This document shows, piece after piece, positions 22,568 through 33,325 of a stretch of 64,000 nt of DNA. The DNA is from Saccharomycodes ludwigii (Eukaryota > Ascomycota > Saccharomycetes > Saccharomycodales > Saccharomycodaceae). The notes below the pieces were generated by a model that did no database searches, was not told where the DNA came from, and saw nothing but the letters and a program-made list of their open reading frames with translations. The stretch's first letter is position 1; each line of letters opens with the position of its first letter. The stretch is from contig NC_060201.1 in assembly GCF_020623625.1 (NCBI RefSeq), positions 186,001 through 250,000 of the forward strand. Direction: 5' to 3'. The position numbers and the translations under genes are program-made.

Positions 22568-25500
22568 ATGGAAGAGATCCTCGAAATATTAAATAAAAGA
22601 GAGATTTATAGTTCTCCATTATCCATTAAATTACCTGCATTAAAAAAAATTGAAGAATACGTAAATGAGTCCTCAAACAATGACGAAAATGCTTCAAAAG
22701 TTTTGAATAAAATTTCCGAGACTTTATTGCAGACTTTTTCAGTTTATCAAGACCAAGAGTCTAAAAGGTTACTAGAAAACATCTTTATAGGTATTATGAA
22801 TAAGGACAATGACAATAACAACAATGGCGATACTGAAACTGTAGATAAATACTGTACCTTTATCATGAAGATAGTTTCCTCTAAGATGGGTACTAGAGCT
22901 GTTGTTGATTACATTAATATTTTCGATTGGGTGGTTAAGTTTATTGAAAATGCTTTAGCCGCAACAACAACAGCAATAATAACTGATGAAAGAAAACTTG
23001 CTAGACTACAAAAATTGCTAGAATTGTACGTTTATGTTACTGAATCTATAGAAATTTCATTAGAGTTTTCTAATAAACATGATTCTAAACATAAAAAAAG
23101 AATGCGTGACCATATTTTGCAATCCACTAAGAAAGCATTTATGAAAAATGCCAGCAAAAAGAATTATTTCCTACTATTTAAAGAGATTGATTATACCAAG
23201 ATTTTTAAAATCCCAGCGGTGTACTCAGGTGTTATCTGCTTAATTGGATCCTTATCTAAATTTGTTGAACATGAGATGATTTCCACCCCTGCTGTCAGTG
23301 AAATTTTTATCAATTCTCAGATTGTTGAGAATTTTGTTTCTTATTTTGGTAAAGACGTCATTTTAAGTAAGAACCCACCATCTGTTGAATGTTTAAAGGA
23401 ATTTTTACCTCCATTTGTTTCTCGATTTTTGACTCCTACACTCTTTACCGAACATATTGTACCAAATTTGGAAAAGTGCAATCTAAGGTCTCCTGAACAC
23501 TCTTTTGTTATTTCAACTGTTTTATATACGTGCTGCACCTTTCCAGTGGGGTCTATTTTTGTTTCTACCAAGTTATTATCCCAGACACTTCAATCTTTAA
23601 AGTCAAGTAAGGAACATATAAGGAAAGTTTCATCAAACGCCTTGATTTCTATTTTACAAAAGGATACCACAACTGAAGAAGTGTGCGAGAAGATCGTTGA
23701 TGAATTGTTTAGAACTTTAAAGACAAATTTAAGTGCTGATTTTAAGATTATTGCTGCTGACATCTTATATAATGTTCCCACCGTTGCCTATAATAATCTA
23801 GCTTCTACCATTTTGAAGCATTTGTCCAATTATGTCTCTAAGGAATCTAACGAACATGTCTTAACATACGAGTTAAATGCATTTTGTAGGCATTTGCTTG
23901 TTTTGAAAGATAAGGACGAGACTAATCAAATGCTAAAGATCCTAGACAATGGCATGAATGATCAAAAACTAAAAAAAACCTGGATGTGCACTATTTTACT
24001 TAACTTTACTTTTGCATCTGAAAACGTTTACCAGGCCATCATTCAAAATCAAGAACTATGCAAATTTGTTTCAGAAACTTTAAAGGAGTCATACAAACAC
24101 GATCATTTACAAATTTTGGCTTGTGTGCAATTTCTGGAAACTTTTGGTGATTATTCTACAAACGAAGCCTTTAATTTTAACGATGCCTTGGAAAATTTAG
24201 GTTTGAATTTAGTGCAGATTAGTTTGTCTAGAAAATTAAAATATACCGATCGTTTGAAAGGTCTCGCCCTTTTAAGTAGTCAATTTTTAAAATTTCCAGA
24301 TGTCGTTGGAAAATCCGTTATTGCTGCTTTGGAATTCATTTGTATTAACGCGTCTGTGGTTGAAGAAAAATTATCTGTGTCAATGGCTTATATTGTTCCT
24401 GTTTTTTTCGCCATTTCTCAAAAATTAAATCATAGCAACGAACATATAAGTGTAGAAATCCTAATCAACCTGTTATACTCAGCCCAATTCTTTGATTCTC
24501 AATTGAAAAAGAAAAATGGCTGGGCTGGCTTAGCTTTACACGCTGGATTAAACCCAGCAGAGGTTATTTCCCAAAACTCTTCCAAAATACAAGACAAATT
24601 GATATCTGTGTCCAAAAATAAATCTTTATTAACTACACCATTTGCCATTGCTGTTTTTAAAAGTGCTGCTTATTCTGCCTTTATTAACCCAGATGTAATG
24701 ACTCCTATTTTGACCAAAACAATTAAAGATGATTTTAGCCAAGCAACCTTGCAATTAAAGAATGTTACTGAACAAGATATGTATATTTGGAAGACCGAAG
24801 TTAAAGCAGGTGAGCCGGTTATAGATGTTATCTCTGAATTTGAAAATAAGAAAAAGAACCAAATATCAAAAAACTCAAAAGATTATGAAACTTTGAAGTG
24901 GGAAGAAAGTATTAGAAGTAAACAAAAGGGGAAAAATATTTTAAATAATAAGCGTAGATACACTAAAGAAGAACAAGCGTTAATCAACACTCAATTGGAA
25001 AAAGAAACTTTAGTGAGGAACAAGATGGATGGAATTTATTTTTGTTTAAATCGCTCTGTCAATATTGTTAGTAATCTTGCCAGAGATGCTATTCAAGTGG
25101 AAAATGGGGTGTCCACTTGGTTTCCTGTTGCCGTTAGTGAGTTGTTGCAGTTATTGGAAACTGATAAATACTATGACATAGTTAAAGACTTAGCACTTCA
25201 TGTATTTTTGGAGTTGTCTTCTATTTTAACTGAAAAACTGGGATCAGCTAGATATTTTATTGGTTTGGCAATTTTACGTGCTTATAATGTGAATCATCTT
25301 CCAGAGACCTTGACTCAGGAGCCATTATTGGATTTGATTTCCAGAGTTTTGTTTAAGATTAAATTCTTAACTGATAAAGCTCCTCTAAATGCCATTAATT
25401 TAACTTATGTTTTGCCATTACTAATTAAGGTTTTGGAAGAGGGCAAAGAGGTTGCTTTGAAAAATTCCACTAAGCATGTATTGAAAACTGAATTTAACGA

Positions 25501-28500
25501 AGAGGATAAAGAAGAAGAACATTTGTTGTTGGCTGTCGAAATTGTGTCCTCGCATGGTGAAGAATTCCAAGATCCTAACATCCCCCGTGCAGATATTTTA
25601 AGCGTTTTGTTATCTTTACTAGGTCTATCCACTAAGGCTAAATTGGCCAAGGACTGTTTCAACATATTATGCCAAAATATTTCTGTTTCTCCGTCAGAAA
25701 AGGATATTAACATGATTTTATCCTATCTATTAACTCCAAACCAATTTGTTCGCACCACTATATTAGAGACCTTATATGAGGAGTTTGATTTAAGCCCCTT
25801 TGTGAAATATTCGCCAGAAGTCTTTATTTGTATTTTTGATGACGACGAAGCCTCATCCCAATTTGCTACTTGGGTTTGGGAATCAAACAACTTTAATATT
25901 TGCGACGCTCTAATCAATGATTTATTGATGAAGTTTTTTGGCCAAGAAGATAGCGGGTTACGTTTGTTTGTGTCTGAAGCATATGCGGTTTCAGCTAATA
26001 AATTAGGCAGCAGTGATCATTCTGTTTTTATTGGTTATGTAGATAAATTAATGAAATATTACGATGAAAAGGCTCTTCCACCACAGCCAATTTTGGATGA
26101 ATATGGTCTACTTGCTGTTTCTGCTGCTGAACAAAAAGATCCCTGGGAACATAGGAGCACAGTGGCTTTATCTTTAAAGCAGTGCATTGCTTATTACAAA
26201 AGTGGTATCACCTCGTCTGACATTGTTAGTTTTGTGGAGTTTTTGATTAATAATGGTGCTTTAGGTGATAAATCGCAGCTTGTACGTGAAGAAATGAAAG
26301 ACGCTGGTATCTCGATGCTAACTGCTTACGGTGCAGCATATGTCGAGGAATTAATTCCAATTTTTGAAAAAGCTTTAAGCTCTGATACCCCTGCAATTGT
26401 TCAAGAAAATGTAATTATATTGTATGGTTCCTTGGCCAGACATTTAAAAGAAAGTGATCCAAGAGTAACTATTATTGTTAGCAAATTATTAAATACACTA
26501 GATAACCAGTCTGAGGACGTTCATAAAGCTGTTTCCGCTTGTATTAGTCCGTTAGTTCCCTTATTTAGAGCTAAAACGCAAGAATTTATTGAAATGCTTT
26601 TCCAGAAATTGTTTGATTCATCAAGTCCAATTTATATCAGGAAAGGTGCGGCTTGGGGTATTTCTGGGCTAGTAAAGGGGTATGGTATTTCCTCCTTATA
26701 TGAGTTCGATATTATCCGTAATTTGGTCGATGCTTCTGAGGACAAAAAAGATTTGCATCGTAGGGAATCCGTTGCCTTTGCCTTTGAATGTTTGTCTAAT
26801 TCTTTACAACAATATTTTGAGCCATATGTTATTGAAGTTTTGCCAAATATTTTGAAAAATTTGGGTGATCAGTCCGCAGAAGTCCGTGATGCCTCCAGTA
26901 AGTCAACTAAAGCTATCATGTCACATACCACGAGTTTTGGTGTTAAGAAGATGATTCCCGTTGCTATTGATAATTTAGATGATCTTTCGTGGAGAACTAA
27001 AAGAGGCTCCGTTGAGTTATTGGGTTCAATGGCATACTTGGATCCAACTCAATTATCCGCTTCCCTATCTGTTATTGTTCCTGAAATTGTTCGTGTTTTA
27101 AACGATTCTCATAAGGAAGTGCGTAAATCTGCTGATCAGGCTTTGAAACGTTTTGGTGAAGTTATTAGAAATCCGGAAATTCAAAAATTGGTTCCTGTTT
27201 TGATCAAGGCCATTGGGGATCCTACTAAATACACTGAGGAGTCGTTGAATGCATTAATTAAAACACAGTTTGTCCACTACATTGATGGTCCATCTCTAGC
27301 TTTAATTATCCATGTCATTCACCGTGGTATGCGCGATAGAAGCGCCAACACCAAGAGGATTGCTTGTAAGATTGTTGGTAATATGGCAATTTTAGTTGAT
27401 GCCAGAGACTTGGTCCCATACTTGCATCAGTTAATTGAGGAGGTTGAAATAGCTATGGTTGATCCAGTTCCTAGCACTAGAGCCACTGCTTCTCGTGCTT
27501 TAGGTGCACTAGTTGAGAGATTGGGTGAAGAACAGTTCCCAGATTTAATTCCAAGCTTATTAGCCACATTGAGTGATGAAACTAAGGCTGGTGATCGTCT
27601 AGGTGCCGCTCAAGGTTTAGCTGAAGTTATCAGCGGTTTAGGTCTACACAAATTGGATGAGTTGTTGCCTGCCATTTTGTCTGGTGTCAACAATTACCGC
27701 GCTTATGTTAGAGAGGGTTTTATTCCATTGTTACTATTTTTGCCGGTTTGTTTTGGTGCTCAATTTGCTCCATATATTAACCAAATTATCCAACCAATTT
27801 TAAGTGGGTTGGCTGACACTGACGAAAATATTAGTGATACATGTTTGAAAGCTGGTAAGTTAATTGTTAAGAATTATGCCAATAAAGCTATTGACTTATT
27901 GTTACCAGAATTGGAAAGTGGTATGTTTGACGAAAACGATCGTATTAGACTTTCATCTGTTCAACTTACTGCAGATTTATTATTCCAAGTTACTGGTATC
28001 TCCAGTAAGAATGAGTTTGATGAGGATGAAGAGGTTGAACAGCAGCATAGTGAAATTGGGAAACAAATGGTTCAAGTTTTGGGTGTTGAACGTCGTGATA
28101 GAATCTTGGCTTCGTTATTTATTTTAAGGTCAGACGTTTCTGGTATTGTTCGTGCAGCCACTGTTGATGTTTGGAAGGCATTGGTTCCAAACACACCACG
28201 TATTATCAAGGAAACTCTACCAACACTAACCAACATCATTGTTATCCATTTGGCCTCCCCTATAAATGCTTTGCGTAATATTGCCGCCCAATCGTTGGGT
28301 GATTTAGTTCGTCGTGTTGGGAGCAATGCCCTTTCTCAGTTGTTGCCAACTTTAGAAGGTTTGTTAGAAACTGCTGCTGACTCAGATTCCAGACAGGGTG
28401 TTTGTATTGCCTTGCAAGAGCTTATTACATCTTCTAACCCTAACACCTTGGTTGATTTCCAAGAAGTTATTGTGAGGATAATACGTATTACATTAGTTGA

Positions 28501-30634
28501 CGGCAATGAAACGGTCAGGGAATATGCTGCTGCTTCCTTTGACGCTTATCAAGAGGTTGTTGGTAAAGTTGCTGTAGATGAGATTTTACCACATTTATTA
28601 AATATGTTAGGATCTTCAGACAATTCTGAATATGCCTTATTAGCTTTACAGGAAATTATGGCTACCAAGAGCGAGGTCATTTTCCCAGTTTTGATTCCAA
28701 CATTATTAGCTCCTCCTATCGATGCGTTCAGAGCTCGTGCTTTGGGATCTTTAGCTGAAGTTGCCGGTTCTGCTTTATATAAGAGACTATCAAGCATTAT
28801 CAATGCATTAGTTGATAGCTTAATTAGCATAAAAGACAATGATGTAGAACGAATTGAAATTGGAGAATCTTTGGATAAGGTTTTCGCTTCTGTACGCGAT
28901 GACGAAGGGTTACATCCATTGTTACAACAAATTTTGTCACTGATTAAACATGAGGATTTGAACAAACGTGTTGTAATTTTGGAGCGATTACCGAATTTCT
29001 TTAATTCTACCCATTTAGATTATGGTATTTATATTCAAGAGCTCGTTACCCAACTAATTTTGTTATTAGACGATGATGATGCTAGAATCGTTAAAGGTGC
29101 CTTTGAATCGCTAACTGCTTTGGTAAAAAACCAAAACAAGACTATTTTGGAAACTTTGGTTGCTCCGGCTGCTCAAGCTTTAAGATTGACTGGAAACAAG
29201 GGCGAGGAATTAGCTGCGTTCAAATTGCCAAGAGGACCAAACTGTGTTTTGCCAATTTTCTTGCATGGTTTAATGTATGGTTCGAGTGACCAACGTGAAA
29301 GTTCCGCCTTAGCCATTGCAGACATTGTATCCAAAACACCAGCCACGAATTTGAAGCCCTTTGTCACTATCATTACTGGTCCATTAATCCGTGTTGTTGG
29401 TGAAAGATTTAATAGCGATATTAAAGCAGCCATTTTATATGCTTTGAATATTTTGTTTGGTAAGATCCCACAATTCTTAAGACCATTTATTCCTCAATTA
29501 CAAAGGACTTTTGTTAAGTCTTTATCCGATGCAGGCAATGAAACTTTACGTTTGCGTGCTGCCAAGGCTTTGGGTACTTTAATTGAATATCAACCGAAGG
29601 TAGATCCATTGGTTGTTGAATTAGTTAGTGGCGCCAAACAAGCTACTGACCCTGGTGTTAAGGCTGCAATGTTGAAAGCCATAATGGAAGTTGTTACGAA
29701 GGCTGGTAAAAAATTAAATCAAACTTCCAAAAATAATATAATTGAATTGGTTGAAGAAGAAATCTTGTCTGCTGATGATAAATTGGCAATTGCTTACGCC
29801 AGACTAATTGGTGCATTATCCGAGATTTTGACCACGGATGAAGCTATAAGGATTTTGAACGAAAAGGTTTTGGAAACAGGCAATGAAGTGGATTCAGAGT
29901 CTAGGAAGTTTGGTATTTTGACTTTGAATGCCTTTTTAAGGGACGCTCCGCAGCACATTTTCGACATGAAAGATCAAATTATTGAATATTTGATTTCTGC
30001 GTCTGATTCCAAGGTGCCTTATATAAGTGATAATGGTTTAGTGGCAATTGGTAAGATTATGTTGTTGGAAAATGAAAAAAAAACGCCATATTCTAATATC
30101 GAATCAACCGAGCCATTTCATTTGGGTGAAGAAAATAGTTCCAAATTGGTTACTCAACTATGTAAATGTATGGTTTGTCCGGCTAGTAATTCACCGGATT
30201 CTAGAAGATTATCTTTAGTTATTGTTAGAACTTTGGCTAGATGTAAATATGAGGAAGCTATTCATCCAAACTTAGGCACTTTGGTTCCTAATGTCTTCAG
30301 CTGCGTTAGAGATTCCATAATTCCTATTAAGTTGGCTGCTGAAAAGGCTTATTTATCTATCTTTAGATTGATTGAAGAACCGGATAATAATACATTCAAC
30401 AAATGGATGGAAGCCGTTAGTGGCGAAAGTTCCATCACTAATGCTGCGGATGCTACTATTCAATTAAGATCTATTAGTGAGTATACTAAGAGGGTTGGTT
30501 CTAGACTAGCTAGAGTCGAAAGAGACAGAATTGAAGCAGGCGGTGACGCTGAAGCCATGTTTAGTGATAGATTTGAAGATGAGAATGAAATCTGGGCTGT
30601 AGGGGGTGTTGATATGAATGTAAATGATATTTGA
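22568..30634 (+). CDS. GCN1: Gcn1, activator of the Gcn2 kinase
   Basis: A 2688-residue HEAT-repeat protein (S. cerevisiae 2672). Gcn1 with Gcn20 binds translating or collided ribosomes and passes the uncharged-tRNA signal to Gcn2, which phosphorylates eIF2alpha and induces GCN4. The whole length is a chain of paired helices. The central part, from about residue 1330, is the eEF3-like segment that binds Gcn20. The C-terminal part binds the Gcn2 RWD domain; a DQRESSALAIA segment near residue 2242 lies about where S. cerevisiae Arg2259 is, though this needs alignment. There are no frameshifts in 8 kb of coding sequence. The gene sits between DSD1 and HOS2 as YGL195W does. Confidence 0.98.
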   Translation: MEEILEILNKREIYSSPLSIKLPALKKIEEYVNESSNNDENASKVLNKISETLLQTFSVYQDQESKRLLENIFIGIMNKDNDNNNNGDTETVDKYCTFIMKIVSSKMGTRAVVDYINIFDWVVKFIENALAATTTAIITDERKLARLQKLLELYVYVTESIEISLEFSNKHDSKHKKRMRDHILQSTKKAFMKNASKKNYFLLFKEIDYTKIFKIPAVYSGVICLIGSLSKFVEHEMISTPAVSEIFINSQIVENFVSYFGKDVILSKNPPSVECLKEFLPPFVSRFLTPTLFTEHIVPNLEKCNLRSPEHSFVISTVLYTCCTFPVGSIFVSTKLLSQTLQSLKSSKEHIRKVSSNALISILQKDTTTEEVCEKIVDELFRTLKTNLSADFKIIAADILYNVPTVAYNNLASTILKHLSNYVSKESNEHVLTYELNAFCRHLLVLKDKDETNQMLKILDNGMNDQKLKKTWMCTILLNFTFASENVYQAIIQNQELCKFVSETLKESYKHDHLQILACVQFLETFGDYSTNEAFNFNDALENLGLNLVQISLSRKLKYTDRLKGLALLSSQFLKFPDVVGKSVIAALEFICINASVVEEKLSVSMAYIVPVFFAISQKLNHSNEHISVEILINLLYSAQFFDSQLKKKNGWAGLALHAGLNPAEVISQNSSKIQDKLISVSKNKSLLTTPFAIAVFKSAAYSAFINPDVMTPILTKTIKDDFSQATLQLKNVTEQDMYIWKTEVKAGEPVIDVISEFENKKKNQISKNSKDYETLKWEESIRSKQKGKNILNNKRRYTKEEQALINTQLEKETLVRNKMDGIYFCLNRSVNIVSNLARDAIQVENGVSTWFPVAVSELLQLLETDKYYDIVKDLALHVFLELSSILTEKLGSARYFIGLAILRAYNVNHLPETLTQEPLLDLISRVLFKIKFLTDKAPLNAINLTYVLPLLIKVLEEGKEVALKNSTKHVLKTEFNEEDKEEEHLLLAVEIVSSHGEEFQDPNIPRADILSVLLSLLGLSTKAKLAKDCFNILCQNISVSPSEKDINMILSYLLTPNQFVRTTILETLYEEFDLSPFVKYSPEVFICIFDDDEASSQFATWVWESNNFNICDALINDLLMKFFGQEDSGLRLFVSEAYAVSANKLGSSDHSVFIGYVDKLMKYYDEKALPPQPILDEYGLLAVSAAEQKDPWEHRSTVALSLKQCIAYYKSGITSSDIVSFVEFLINNGALGDKSQLVREEMKDAGISMLTAYGAAYVEELIPIFEKALSSDTPAIVQENVIILYGSLARHLKESDPRVTIIVSKLLNTLDNQSEDVHKAVSACISPLVPLFRAKTQEFIEMLFQKLFDSSSPIYIRKGAAWGISGLVKGYGISSLYEFDIIRNLVDASEDKKDLHRRESVAFAFECLSNSLQQYFEPYVIEVLPNILKNLGDQSAEVRDASSKSTKAIMSHTTSFGVKKMIPVAIDNLDDLSWRTKRGSVELLGSMAYLDPTQLSASLSVIVPEIVRVLNDSHKEVRKSADQALKRFGEVIRNPEIQKLVPVLIKAIGDPTKYTEESLNALIKTQFVHYIDGPSLALIIHVIHRGMRDRSANTKRIACKIVGNMAILVDARDLVPYLHQLIEEVEIAMVDPVPSTRATASRALGALVERLGEEQFPDLIPSLLATLSDETKAGDRLGAAQGLAEVISGLGLHKLDELLPAILSGVNNYRAYVREGFIPLLLFLPVCFGAQFAPYINQIIQPILSGLADTDENISDTCLKAGKLIVKNYANKAIDLLLPELESGMFDENDRIRLSSVQLTADLLFQVTGISSKNEFDEDEEVEQQHSEIGKQMVQVLGVERRDRILASLFILRSDVSGIVRAATVDVWKALVPNTPRIIKETLPTLTNIIVIHLASPINALRNIAAQSLGDLVRRVGSNALSQLLPTLEGLLETAADSDSRQGVCIALQELITSSNPNTLVDFQEVIVRIIRITLVDGNETVREYAAASFDAYQEVVGKVAVDEILPHLLNMLGSSDNSEYALLALQEIMATKSEVIFPVLIPTLLAPPIDAFRARALGSLAEVAGSALYKRLSSIINALVDSLISIKDNDVERIEIGESLDKVFASVRDDEGLHPLLQQILSLIKHEDLNKRVVILERLPNFFNSTHLDYGIYIQELVTQLILLLDDDDARIVKGAFESLTALVKNQNKTILETLVAPAAQALRLTGNKGEELAAFKLPRGPNCVLPIFLHGLMYGSSDQRESSALAIADIVSKTPATNLKPFVTIITGPLIRVVGERFNSDIKAAILYALNILFGKIPQFLRPFIPQLQRTFVKSLSDAGNETLRLRAAKALGTLIEYQPKVDPLVVELVSGAKQATDPGVKAAMLKAIMEVVTKAGKKLNQTSKNNIIELVEEEILSADDKLAIAYARLIGALSEILTTDEAIRILNEKVLETGNEVDSESRKFGILTLNAFLRDAPQHIFDMKDQIIEYLISASDSKVPYISDNGLVAIGKIMLLENEKKTPYSNIESTEPFHLGEENSSKLVTQLCKCMVCPASNSPDSRRLSLVIVRTLARCKYEEAIHPNLGTLVPNVFSCVRDSIIPIKLAAEKAYLSIFRLIEEPDNNTFNKWMEAVSGESSITNAADATIQLRSISEYTKRVGSRLARVERDRIEAGGDAEAMFSDRFEDENEIWAVGGVDMNVNDI

Positions 30635-30789
30635 TGTATAGTTTTTTACTTTTTTTTTTTTTTTTAAGACGTAGTATAATACAGTTTTCTTTGTCTATTC
30701 TGTTTTTTTTTTTTTTTTTTTTTTTACTAAAAACCTTGTAAATATGATAAAGTAAATATATTTATTATTGGATATATATACATTAGCTA

Positions 30790-31170
30790 CTAGTAAATGC
30801 TTATAACGTTTTCTATATGATTAATAATTGACCAAATAAGACGCTCTACGACGGGATATTTTTGCCACCATAATACACAATAATCTCTATTATCTGGGCA
30901 AGTCAAAAGCCAAGAATATAGGCATTGATAAAGGGTTTTTTTAAAAATGAACCTATAAACATTAATAATTAGTAAAATTAATAGCAAAATTATAGCAAGT
31001 TTCAAAATCGAGAATAGTTTTTTTTCTTCTTGATGTTTATTGGTTTTGTAATATTCGTTTAAAAGCCTGGAGCGAATTCTGAAAACTTTCTTTTTATTGT
31101 TGTTTTTTTCAATATCTGTTCCGACAGGGCATTCATACGGGTAATCAATCAACACATAATCACTAGACAT
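30790..31170 (-). CDS. small single-span membrane protein at the YGL194C-A position
   Basis: A 126-residue ORF. A hydrophilic start (MSSDYVLIDYPYECPVGTD), a basic segment, a strong hydrophobic span at about 55-75 and a Cys/Trp-containing C-terminal half make it look like a real protein, not a shadow. It lies between GCN1 and HOS2 on the HOS2 strand, as the small conserved ORF YGL194C-A does in S. cerevisiae. I cannot confirm sequence similarity and the function is unknown. Its start codon overlaps the start of the zinc-cluster gene on the other strand inside one CATG. An in-frame stop lies 27 bases upstream, so the start cannot move outward without splicing. Confidence 0.6.
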   Translation of the reverse strand: MSSDYVLIDYPYECPVGTDIEKNNNKKKVFRIRSRLLNEYYKTNKHQEEKKLFSILKLAIILLLILLIINVYRFIFKKTLYQCLYSWLLTCPDNRDYCVLWWQKYPVVERLIWSIINHIENVISIY

Positions 31171-31234
31171 GGAACCTTTTGATACAGACTCGACTTATCC
31201 TGTTGTTCGTGCCGATGTGGATGAGGAAGAAGCT

Positions 31235-31265
<31 letters not shown>

Positions 31266-33220
31266 GTTGTTTAAAGCGTAAACATTCAAAATTTGGTTGT
31301 GTTGAATGTAAAAGACGCAAAATTAAATGCGACGAAACAAAACCGTACTGCTGGCAATGTTCACATTTAAACAAGAATTGTGTTTATTTGACTTTGGAAC
31401 AACAAAACTTTTTAAAAAAGAAGAAAAAAATTGAAAAGAAACAAAGACAAAAATTGAAAGCAGAAGCAAATGACAAGCTTGATTTTATTTGCAATATAAA
31501 CAAAGAAGAAGAAGAAGAAGAAGAAGAAGAAGAAGAAAAAGAGGGAAAGGAAGAAAAAAAATATCAAACACTAGAACCACCTTACAATGACGCTATAAAT
31601 ATTGAAACTTCAAATGAGAATGATATAAAGCAATCACTGCTTGATTCAATTATATGGGATGCCAACCAGTTGACCGCGGATTTAATCCAAGAGCTATTAC
31701 TGTCTGATATTGCTATACCCCAGTTAGACCTCACCCAGACGTTGCAAGATAATAGTATATCGGACAATTGTGCACCAAGCACCAGATGGGACGATATAAG
31801 GGCAAAACTTGTATTCTTTAATAGTGATTTGGAACTGTACTATTTGGAAGTTTTTTATCACAAAATTTCATGTTGGATTTTGCCTCTAGTTAATTCGCCG
31901 GATAATAATATTAGCAACAAGCTTTTATTTAATGAAATAATTGAAAACGCCAAAAGGCCATCATTGAGGTCTTCATATTCATCCTCGTCCTACCTTCGAT
32001 ATGCAATGATTGCCATGGCAGCAAAATATTTATTTAACATAACAAGTCTCGAAAATCATAAAATCATCAAGGAAAAATATTTAAAAATGTGCGTTTTGAC
32101 ATTGAGCGCTGAGTTTGATTCCACTTCCAATACAGATAATTTAATATCAGAAAAAATCAGATCCTTAATTTTATGTATTTTACTGTTAGCTATGGACAGT
32201 AGTTCTAATAGAATTGATTGGCAGGTTCACTTGCGAGGCGCCAAAGATATTTTTTTCAAATATTTGAAGATCAACTCACAGACAGCTGGCATCCAAACAT
32301 TAGAAACTTTGGCATTATCCAAGTCATGGTTTGCAGCCATTGAAATTGTTGCCCTTTTAACAACAAATTACCAAGGGTCCAATGATTCTAACGCTGAATT
32401 AGATGAAATGTTAAACGTTGGATCATTTAGCCCCAATGCAGAAATTCTATATAAAATGAATTTATTAACTGATAATGGGTACAACGTATTTCTAGGGGTT
32501 TCTACCGAGTATATAGAGTTTTCTAAAAATGTAATCAAATTTAGAGGATCAAAAGATCAAAAAGATCCGTATAGTGATCATTTTTTGTTAATATGCAGCA
32601 TGGTTCAGTCTTGTAGAGACTTCAATTTAATTCCAAATAATTTTGGGAAACTAATAGAACAGGATTATATTAAATCGTTTAATGAGTGCAAGAACCTGGA
32701 TTCTATCTACTTACAGAGCATTATTCGGGTAAAAGGTGAGTATTACTCTTTTTACGATGTAGTACAACAAATACATGTGGAAGCACTTTTTAAAACATAT
32801 TTAGATACTTTAAATTTGAAAGATACGATACTACAGGACAAAAGTATGGATAGATTGCACAAATTTATTGACTGGGGATTTGAATCTGATGACGAAACAA
32901 TTAAATATCATTTTATTATAGAAGATATTAAAAATGCCAAAGTAAGTACATACGATGATTTAAAAATTGACATGTCTGATTTAATTACTGAAGAACTAAG
33001 AGTTGATTGCTTTAAGCTGATGATGTGGCATTTTGCCCTAGTATTATTTAGTCTCAACTTGAGTGATAAAGATGTTGCTAAAAAATGTAAGATGCTGGCA
33101 TATTTCCAGGTTTTAGCGAAAAATTGTGGGGCAGAAAGTGCAAAACATTCTGTTGGGCTATTATTAAATAAATGGTACAATGGGAAAGTGTCAAACAGTG
33201 GTGTCCTACCCTTTTCTTAA
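31169..33220 (+). CDS. Zn2Cys6 transcription factor, Lys14-like
   Basis: A 683-residue fungal binuclear zinc-cluster factor. The six cysteines are C44, C47, C54, C61, C64 and C71 (CX2CX6CX6CX2CX6C). The cluster KFGCVECKRRKIKCDETKP and CWQCSHLNKNCVY resembles Lys14, the activator of lysine biosynthesis genes. The following DANQLTADLIQELL segment also recalls Lys14. A Glu-rich run (about 112-125) and a C-terminal Fungal_trans_2-like helical domain follow. An Asn run precedes the cluster. The gene has no counterpart at this place in S. cerevisiae. The start is fixed, since no other Met lies before the cluster and a TAA is in frame 12 bases upstream. Confidence 0.88.
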
Positions 33221-33325
33221 TACAAATTGAAGAAAAGTATGTGTATGTATAGATATCGATCCTAAATATCCTTCAATTCTCACAATGAAGTTGCATATAT
33301 TTAATAATATTTTCTTGCGGAGTTA

